Shown here: piece after piece, positions 58,758-64,000 of the stretch
Layout: each line of letters starts with the position of its first letter
How positions within the stretch are numbered: position 1 is the first letter of the stretch
Assembly: GCF_014202505.1 (NCBI RefSeq)
Contig: NZ_JACHGW010000001.1
Span: forward strand, 248,001-312,000
Origin: Armatimonas rosea
Lineage (GTDB): Bacteria; Armatimonadota; Armatimonadia; Armatimonadales; Armatimonadaceae
Direction of reading: 5' to 3'
Length of the DNA stretch: 64,000 bases
Position numbers and translations under genes: made by a program
The notes under the pieces: generated by a model
What the model saw: the letters and a program-made list of their open reading frames with translations, nothing else
Database searches by the model: none
Told to the model about the DNA's origin: nothing

Positions 58758-61354
58758 TGGGACATCCTCTTGGCTCTTTTCCCCGCAGTGAGCTCGTCCC
58801 AGGTGCGGGGGACGACAAGCACTTCGAGAGGGAGCTGGTAGGCGAGCCGGATCTGGCGCTCGTAGGCGGCAGACGAGATAGACTCCCGGAGCTGCACCTG
58901 CCAGGTCTCTTCCTGGCCGGTGTGCGGGTGTGCATAGCCCATCTGCTCCCGGAGGCGGGAGAAGGCACCCGAGAGAAGCGCGGCGCGCTCCGGGGAGCCG
59001 TGGCGCAGCTCGACCCCTTGCTCGAAGTAGAGCGTGTACATCAGCCCCGCCAGAGAGCGGTTTTGCAGTGCCCAGTGCTGCCCAAACTTGAGCTGTGCGT
59101 AGGCCTCCGCCAGGCGCCCTTGGCCATCGAGGGCCAGAAAGAGCCCCATGCCGATATTGGCCTGGTAGCGCGAGTGGGGCGAGTCGTAGAGCAGGGCCTC
59201 CCGAGACGCCGCCTCTGCCTCTTGCCAGAGGGCCTTGGAGCGCTTTGGGTCACTCGGAGTGAGAGCCTCGGCAAGGGGGTTGAGTACCCGGTTGAGCGAG
59301 ACAAGCGCACGAACCAGTGTGGGGGGATCGCCCAAGGCACGGGCTTCGTCGAGCGCGACCCGCTGGAGCCCCACGGCGTCCTCGTGGCGCTTGCGCTGCG
59401 ACGCCGTGTAGCTCTGGTGGGTGAGGGCCTCCAGTGCCCAGCGTGGGGCCTGGTGGCGCAGGGCCTCGGTGCGGAGCTCTTGGGCAAGCTGGTCCATCTC
59501 GTCCCAGCGCCCGAGATCGTTGTAGAGCATCAGGGCACGGTGCAGGAGCTCGAAGCGGAGGGCGGGCGGCTCGACCGTGCGCCAAGCGTCCACGGCGCGC
59601 TCGGCCCAGGGGGTGGCGCGGCGGTGGTGGCCTCGGATGAAGCTAAAGGTCAGAAAGCCCGTCAGGCCCTGCCAGAAGAGGTCCGTGGGGGCGCTCCCGC
59701 CTCGCTCTAGGGCAGCCAGCAAGTTCTCCAGATCGGACTCCAGCGGGCCGAACGTGCGGACATCGTGCTCCGTGGCACGGGCAAGGAGTGTCAGAAAGTA
59801 GGCGGCATGGCGCTGGCTGAGGAGCTCTTTTTCCGAGCACTGCTCGTTGGCGAACTGGCGCAGGGTCTCCAGGAACCCAAAGCGCATGTTCCCCGTGAGC
59901 GCATCTTCCTGCACGGTAATCAGCGAGCGCTGGACCAGCTCATCTAGAAACGTATCGGCCTCGGGGAGGGCTTGGATCGCCTCGACCGCCTCCTGGGTCC
60001 AGCCGCCCTGGAAGAGGGCGAGGCCATAGAAGAAGCGGCGCAGCTCGGGGGAGAGGAGGTCCACACTGCTCTGGATCACCGCGCGGAGCGAGCGGTGGCG
60101 CTCGGGGATGTCCCGCTGGGTTGCGGCGAGGCCGAGCACGCTCTCGGAGAGGGCGAGGGCGATCTGGCTGGGGGTCTGGGTGCGGGTGCGGGCGGCGGCG
60201 AGCTCCAGCGCTAGGGGCATTCCCTCCAGCCTCTGGCAGATGGTCACCAGCGCCTCCGTGTGCCGCGGTGTCAGGGAGAAGTCCGGGTGGGCGTGGCGGG
60301 CACGGTCACAGAACAGGGCGACCGCGGGAAACTCCAGCAGGCGCGCCGGCGAGGTGGTTGCGTGCGGGGGCTCCAGCGGCTCCAAGAGCACCACGGACTC
60401 CCCTTGGATATCCAGCGGCTGGCGGCTCGTCACCAGGATCGTCAGCGCCGGCGCGTGCGCCAGGAGCGCCAGAACAAGTGCCGAGGCAGCGCTCAGGACA
60501 TGCTCGGCGTTGTCGAGGATCAGCAGGAACGCGCCACGGCGCACCAGGAGTCCTTGGAGCGTTTCGAGGGGATCGGTCTCGTTGCGGGCCTGCACCCCGA
60601 GCGCCTGGAGCGTAAACTCCGCGAGACGTCCCGGGTCGGTGAGCTCGGCGAGGGGGACAAAGGTGCTGGGGAGCGGGAGGCGGCGGGCGGTCTCGACCGC
60701 TAGGCGGCTCTTGCCCATCCCTCCGGGGCCGATCAGGGAGACTAGGCGGTTGCTGGTGAGGGTCTCGATCAGCCGCTCGCTCTCGGTCTCGCGCCCAAAG
60801 AACTGGGTCAGGTAGACCGGAAGCTGGCGCGTGATCGCTCGCTCGGGTGTCTCGGGGGGCGTGGGCGCGGCGTGTATCACGGCCGAGGGAAGCCCCTCGC
60901 GGAGGGCCTCCAGCCGCTCGCGCTCCGTGAGAATCCAGTCGTCGTAGAAGCCCGGAAGGAGCGGTCCCGTGGCGAGCTGCGCGGCGAGGGCACGCTCCCC
61001 TTGCTGGAGGGCGTGGTCGAAGGCGACCACATCGCACCAGACACTCTCGCGCCGGAGCCGGACATAGCCCGCGCGGCTGGCATCCAGTACCGAGCCGGGG
61101 GCCATGCCGGGGAGCTCCAGCTGGTGGCGCAGGGAGCTCAGCGAGAAGCGCAGGCGGTTTGCCGTTGTCTGCGGGTCTTCGTCGGGCCAGAGCATCTCGG
61201 CGAGCTCCTCGCGGGGGCAGTCGCGCCCTAGGTGCAGGCAGAGATAGGCCAGGAGCGCCGCCACCCGCTGGGAGCGGAAGCGGCGCACTTCAGCGCCCTC
61301 GGCGGTGAGGAGCCGAGGGCCATCAAAGAGCGCGATACGCCAGAGAGGCTCCAC
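58754..61354 (-). CDS. AfsR/SARP-like regulator (second copy)
   Basis: This 866-aa regulator has the same layout as the 17288 gene: winged helix (about 1-95; LWPDEDPQTTANRLRFSLSS), BTAD (about 100-160), NTPase with Walker A GPGGMGKS near residue 211 and LILDNAEHVL as Walker B, and TPR-like C-terminal repeats. The sequences of the two differ widely, so they are not a recent duplication. It starts with GTG at 61354, immediately after the TAA of the PQQ-propeller gene, so both are likely co-transcribed. Its target genes are not identifiable. Confidence 0.86.
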   Translation of the reverse strand: MEPLWRIALFDGPRLLTAEGAEVRRFRSQRVAALLAYLCLHLGRDCPREELAEMLWPDEDPQTTANRLRFSLSSLRHQLELPGMAPGSVLDASRAGYVRLRRESVWCDVVAFDHALQQGERALAAQLATGPLLPGFYDDWILTERERLEALREGLPSAVIHAAPTPPETPERAITRQLPVYLTQFFGRETESERLIETLTSNRLVSLIGPGGMGKSRLAVETARRLPLPSTFVPLAELTDPGRLAEFTLQALGVQARNETDPLETLQGLLVRRGAFLLILDNAEHVLSAASALVLALLAHAPALTILVTSRQPLDIQGESVVLLEPLEPPHATTSPARLLEFPAVALFCDRARHAHPDFSLTPRHTEALVTICQRLEGMPLALELAAARTRTQTPSQIALALSESVLGLAATQRDIPERHRSLRAVIQSSVDLLSPELRRFFYGLALFQGGWTQEAVEAIQALPEADTFLDELVQRSLITVQEDALTGNMRFGFLETLRQFANEQCSEKELLSQRHAAYFLTLLARATEHDVRTFGPLESDLENLLAALERGGSAPTDLFWQGLTGFLTFSFIRGHHRRATPWAERAVDAWRTVEPPALRFELLHRALMLYNDLGRWDEMDQLAQELRTEALRHQAPRWALEALTHQSYTASQRKRHEDAVGLQRVALDEARALGDPPTLVRALVSLNRVLNPLAEALTPSDPKRSKALWQEAEAASREALLYDSPHSRYQANIGMGLFLALDGQGRLAEAYAQLKFGQHWALQNRSLAGLMYTLYFEQGVELRHGSPERAALLSGAFSRLREQMGYAHPHTGQEETWQVQLRESISSAAYERQIRLAYQLPLEVLVVPRTWDELTAGKRAKRMSH

Positions 61355-62611
61355 TTAGGGCGTCTTGATGTCGTAGCACCAGAGGCAGCCCATGTCGCGG
61401 ATGTAGAGCTTCCCCCCGGCGATAATCGGGTACGCCCAGGCCTTGGCCTGGCCTCGGTCGGGCTGGTTGGGCGGCGAGAAACGGCCCTTCTCCTTGTAGC
61501 CCGTGGGTGTGGCCTCGACCAGCGCAACCTCGCCGTTATCGCCGTGCAGGAAGAGCAGACCATCGGCGGAGCAGACCGCCGCGGAGCCCACCGAGCGCTC
61601 GTCCCAGAGAACCTTACCCGTGGCAAAATCGCTACAGAATAGGGTCGCACGGTTCGTCCCGTAGAGGTAGTTGCCCACCTTGACCGCGCCTCCCAGACCG
61701 TTGTAGCCCTTGCGCTCGACGTAGACCGGGTCCGCGGTAAAGCTCCCTGCCGCCGCCGCGATCTTCGCCACACCACCCGCGGTTGCTGCGGCGCTATAGA
61801 CCATGTTCCCTGCCGCGATCGGCGTGAAGGCATGCATCTGGAACTGCGTGTCGAAGGTCTTGTCGAAGCGCCAGAGGAGCTTTCCCGATGCCGCCTCCAC
61901 CCCGACCAGGCTCTTGCTCAGGTGCTGGACATACTGGCGTACGCCGTCGAGCTCCACCGCAATCGCGGAGGCGTAGCTGGCCACTTTCTCGCCGGGGATC
62001 GCGCTCTTCCAGAGGGTCGCGCCGGTCTTTTTGTCGAGTGCCACCATCGCGGCCGTCTCACTGCCCGGGCAGACAATCACCTTGTTGCCGTCCACGAGTG
62101 GCGACTCAGCATAGGCCCAGACCCCCGCGGTCCCGCCGAAGTCCGTGCGCAGGCTCTTCTTCCAGACCTGCTTGCCGGTTGCTGTATCGACGCAAGCTAG
62201 GTCGCCATCCGAGCTGAGCGCGTAGAGGAGCTTGCCATCGACCGTGGGGGTGGAGCGTGCCCCGGGATAGTTGGGCTGCTGCTTCGGGTTGCCCACCGCG
62301 CCGAGCCGGGTGGACCAGAGCAGCTTGCCATTGGTGGTGCTGTAGGCGCGGACAAACTCATTCTCCAGCCCCTCGTTGCTCAGCACATAGAGCCGATTCC
62401 CCACCACCACCGGAGTCGAGTACCCCGAGCCGATATCCTTCACCTGCCAGACCAGCTTTGGCCCACTCGCAGGCCACGCCTTCAGTAGTCCCTTCTCTTG
62501 CGAGATACCATCGCGCTTCGGCCCGCGCCACTGCGCCCAGTCATCGGCCCGCGCCACGGTTCCCACTGCTGTGAGTGCAAGCGCTACCAGCGCCAAATTT
62601 CGAATTTTCAT
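61355..62611 (-). CDS. Exported PQQ-like beta-propeller protein
   Basis: This 418-aa protein has a signal peptide (LALVALALTAVGTVARA), then DDWAQWRGPKRDGISQEKGL, the usual opening of PQQ-like propellers in Planctomycetota and relatives. Repeats with VDTATGKQVWKKSL, VALDKKTGATLWKSAI and VEAASGKLLWRFDK follow. Whether PQQ is bound cannot be told; many such proteins bind no cofactor. AGAAAGAAG before the ATG gives a leadered start. It is first in an operon with the AfsR-like gene. Confidence 0.87.
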   Translation of the reverse strand: MKIRNLALVALALTAVGTVARADDWAQWRGPKRDGISQEKGLLKAWPASGPKLVWQVKDIGSGYSTPVVVGNRLYVLSNEGLENEFVRAYSTTNGKLLWSTRLGAVGNPKQQPNYPGARSTPTVDGKLLYALSSDGDLACVDTATGKQVWKKSLRTDFGGTAGVWAYAESPLVDGNKVIVCPGSETAAMVALDKKTGATLWKSAIPGEKVASYASAIAVELDGVRQYVQHLSKSLVGVEAASGKLLWRFDKTFDTQFQMHAFTPIAAGNMVYSAAATAGGVAKIAAAAGSFTADPVYVERKGYNGLGGAVKVGNYLYGTNRATLFCSDFATGKVLWDERSVGSAAVCSADGLLFLHGDNGEVALVEATPTGYKEKGRFSPPNQPDRGQAKAWAYPIIAGGKLYIRDMGCLWCYDIKTP

Positions 62612-62714
62612 AAGTGCTTCTTTCTTTCGCTAAAGTAAGTATGGATGATTATCTCACTATACCTGAGAGCTTATGAGGAGGTTCCTCGGTATAATTTTCT
62701 TCCTGTTGCAATTT

Positions 62715-62888
62715 GTGTGAGCCTTGGACGGTAAACGTCCGCGCCCAGAGGGCACCCGGGGCACTTCGTGCCGCCTCCTCGTCCCTCGTCGGTACAAGTA
62801 GGCTCGTCGGTACAAGACTAATCTGAGCGAAGCGAACGGCGGAGGGACGACGCCCCAAAGCCGCACGATTTCCGTGCAGGGCTCACAC
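62715..62888. repeat. Palindromic repeat, family C (copy 2)
   Basis: The ends are GTGTGAGCC (62715-62723) and GGCTCACAC (62880-62888), a perfect 9-bp inverted pair. Inside are GGACGGTAAACGTCC (62726-62740), the 30-bp block shared with 21461-21490 (here 62770-62799) and a tandem copy of CTCGTCGGTACAAG. Apart from this element, the 303-bp gap 62612-62914 holds only the leader of the PQQ gene. Confidence 0.8.
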
Positions 62889-62914
62889 GATCTCCGACAG
62901 AAGGATAATATTTC

Positions 62915-63703
62915 ATGTTCAAGCCCAAGCCGACACTGCCCGCGCGTCTGAAGGTCTTCTTTGCACGGGAGGCACCGGTTGGGGTGATCTTTCGTGAGGG
63001 GCCACGCAAGCGGACTCGGCTGATTCTCTGGCACACGGACACCGATACCTTTGAGCCAGGGCACTGGTTCCTGGGCAAGCTCCAGTTCGGCGATCTCTCT
63101 CCCGACGGCAAGCTGCTGGTCTACGCGGCATCGAAATGGCATAAAAACCACGGTGTCTATGCCGACTCGTGGGTTGCCATCAGCAAGCCTCCCTACGTAA
63201 CCGCTCTGGCATTCTGGTGGACAGCCTGGGGGAGGGGGCAGGCTATTTTTCAGGATAACCAGACACTTGCCCTGGGGCGGTGGCTGGCGATCGGCTCGGA
63301 GCTGCATCCCGATTACGCGCTCGCCCCTTGGCTGAAGGTCACGAAGTACCCCGACGGAATCCCCGTGTCGCCGAGGGGGTGGCAGGTGGTCGGGGAGGGG
63401 GAAGAGCCCCTCTACGAAAAGCCCCTGTCGACACCCCAAGGCCGGTTTTTTCTGCGTGGCCAAGCACGCCAGAGCCGCTCGCCGCTCTACACGCTCTACG
63501 ACTCTTTTGAGCAGGCCACCCAGAACCTAGAGGCAGAGCAGGCCGAGGTCGATCCGCAGGGGCGGCTGATCCTCACGCGCGACGGCAAGCTCTTTGTGGC
63601 GGCCCTCCACGACGAGGGCTCTCTCACGACAACCGAGCTTGCTGACTTCAACGACATGGCCTTCGAGGCGCTCCCGCCCCCCGAGTGGGCCACGAGGTGG
63701 TAG
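62915..63703 (+). CDS. Hypothetical protein, conserved-looking
   Basis: This 262-aa soluble protein contains LWHTDTDTFEPGHWFLGKLQ, GDLSPDGKLLVYAASKWHKN and SRSPLYTLYDSFEQATQNLE. The 'DTDTFE-GQWF ... DLSPDG' layout is one I recall from unannotated bacterial proteins, but no function is known for it. AAGGA lies 10 nt before the ATG. It is the only gene between a family C repeat and the next minus-strand gene. Confidence 0.6.
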   Translation: MFKPKPTLPARLKVFFAREAPVGVIFREGPRKRTRLILWHTDTDTFEPGHWFLGKLQFGDLSPDGKLLVYAASKWHKNHGVYADSWVAISKPPYVTALAFWWTAWGRGQAIFQDNQTLALGRWLAIGSELHPDYALAPWLKVTKYPDGIPVSPRGWQVVGEGEEPLYEKPLSTPQGRFFLRGQARQSRSPLYTLYDSFEQATQNLEAEQAEVDPQGRLILTRDGKLFVAALHDEGSLTTTELADFNDMAFEALPPPEWATRW

Positions 63704-63709
63704 GACGGT

Positions 63710-64000
63710 CTAGCGCTTGAGGATGTCCTTGAGATTGGGCAGCGTATTGAGCTTGGCACCCGCCGTGAGCTTGAGGGCATCACACTTCTCCCACATACGG
63801 ATGTAGTCCTCGGCGGAGCGAAAGAGCGGCGCGAGCTCCTCGGGGCGCATCCCGGTGTTCTTGATATCCTGGAGCATGTCCGGGAGCAGGCCGTAGTGCG
63901 CCAGGCCATCGAGGTTGAAGTCGAGGTCCCGGGGGCCGATGGTCGAGCGGGTGAGGGCATTGGGTGCCCCGCTGCCGGAGGGAGCAAGGACGAGATAGGC
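63710..64000 (-). CDS. C-terminal end of an unidentified protein (5' part outside window)
   Basis: The last 96 residues plus stop of a minus-strand gene whose start lies beyond the window. It reads DFNLDGLAHYGLLPDMLQDI, then EELAPLFRSAEDYIRMWEKC near the end. This resembles the C-terminal helices of some secreted amidohydrolase- or dipeptidase-like proteins, but the catalytic part is not in view, so no function is assigned. Confidence 0.6.
   Translation of the reverse strand, partial: AYLVLAPSGSGAPNALTRSTIGPRDLDFNLDGLAHYGLLPDMLQDIKNTGMRPEELAPLFRSAEDYIRMWEKCDALKLTAGAKLNTLPNLKDILKR

Noticed and set aside
21421-62888. Repeats as CRISPR or phage elements
   Set aside because: The copies are scattered, variable and palindromic without regular spacers, and no cas, integrase or phage genes are present.

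Overview
The window looks like chromosomal DNA of a GC-rich, soil- or biofilm-type bacterium, most likely Armatimonadota (Planctomycetota or a relative is the main alternative). This is an inference. It rests on repeated DUF1549/DUF1553 plus DUF1501 gene pairs with CxxCH 'planctomycete-type' cytochromes, Uma2 and DUF4058 proteins, two large AfsR/BTAD-type regulators, many secreted hydrolases, and start codons that often lie 6-8 nt behind a TAnnnT box, as in leaderless transcription. No rRNA, tRNA, CRISPR array, phage or transposase gene was seen.

Layout. 1-2744: the end of a DUF1553 protein and a coupled cytochrome c/WD40 protein. 2718-5318 (minus): a RelE/ParE-like toxin-antitoxin pair leading an operon with a degenerate nucleoside hydrolase and a glycosyltransferase. 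5325-8802 (minus): two phytanoyl-CoA-dioxygenase-like proteins with a sugar-binding lipoprotein and an RbsC-type permease, but no ATPase. 8830-17179: Uma2, SnoaL-like, M14 peptidase, alpha/beta hydrolase, orphan genes and the aminoacyl-tRNA-protein transferase Bpt. 17288-21413: an AfsR-like regulator back to back with a DUF1501 gene. 21636-25333: a regulatory cluster (MerR-GyrI, ECF sigma, DUF998, AraC-GyrI, SnoaL). 25533-28915: a helix-hairpin-helix coiled-coil protein, an OmpA protein and an M16 peptidase. 29004-33323: an HNH nuclease resembling modification-dependent restriction enzymes, dapB and a hybrid-like sensor kinase.

33393-38954: a DUF1549/1553-DUF1501-M28 peptidase operon. 39042-44563: NDH-2, nucleoside hydrolase, thioredoxins and a trypsin-like protease. 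44595-48942 (minus): a second DUF1549/1553-DUF1501 operon ending in DinB. 49009-53628: DUF4058, prfC, SDR and proS. 53870-58757: a HAF-repeat protein, heparinase II/III and a DUF2723 membrane protein. 58754-62611: a second AfsR-like regulator behind a PQQ-propeller protein. 62915-64000: an unknown protein and the 3' end of another gene.

Two features cut across the whole window. First, at least ten palindromic, MITE-like repeats fall into several families. Most lie between genes, some at the very stop codon. Three lie inside open reading frames (two at signal peptides, one in a linker) and leave the frame open. Second, thirteen start codons (two of them GTG) are preceded by a TAnnnT hexamer at 6-8 nt without a Shine-Dalgarno sequence, which predicts widespread leaderless mRNAs and settles several start choices.
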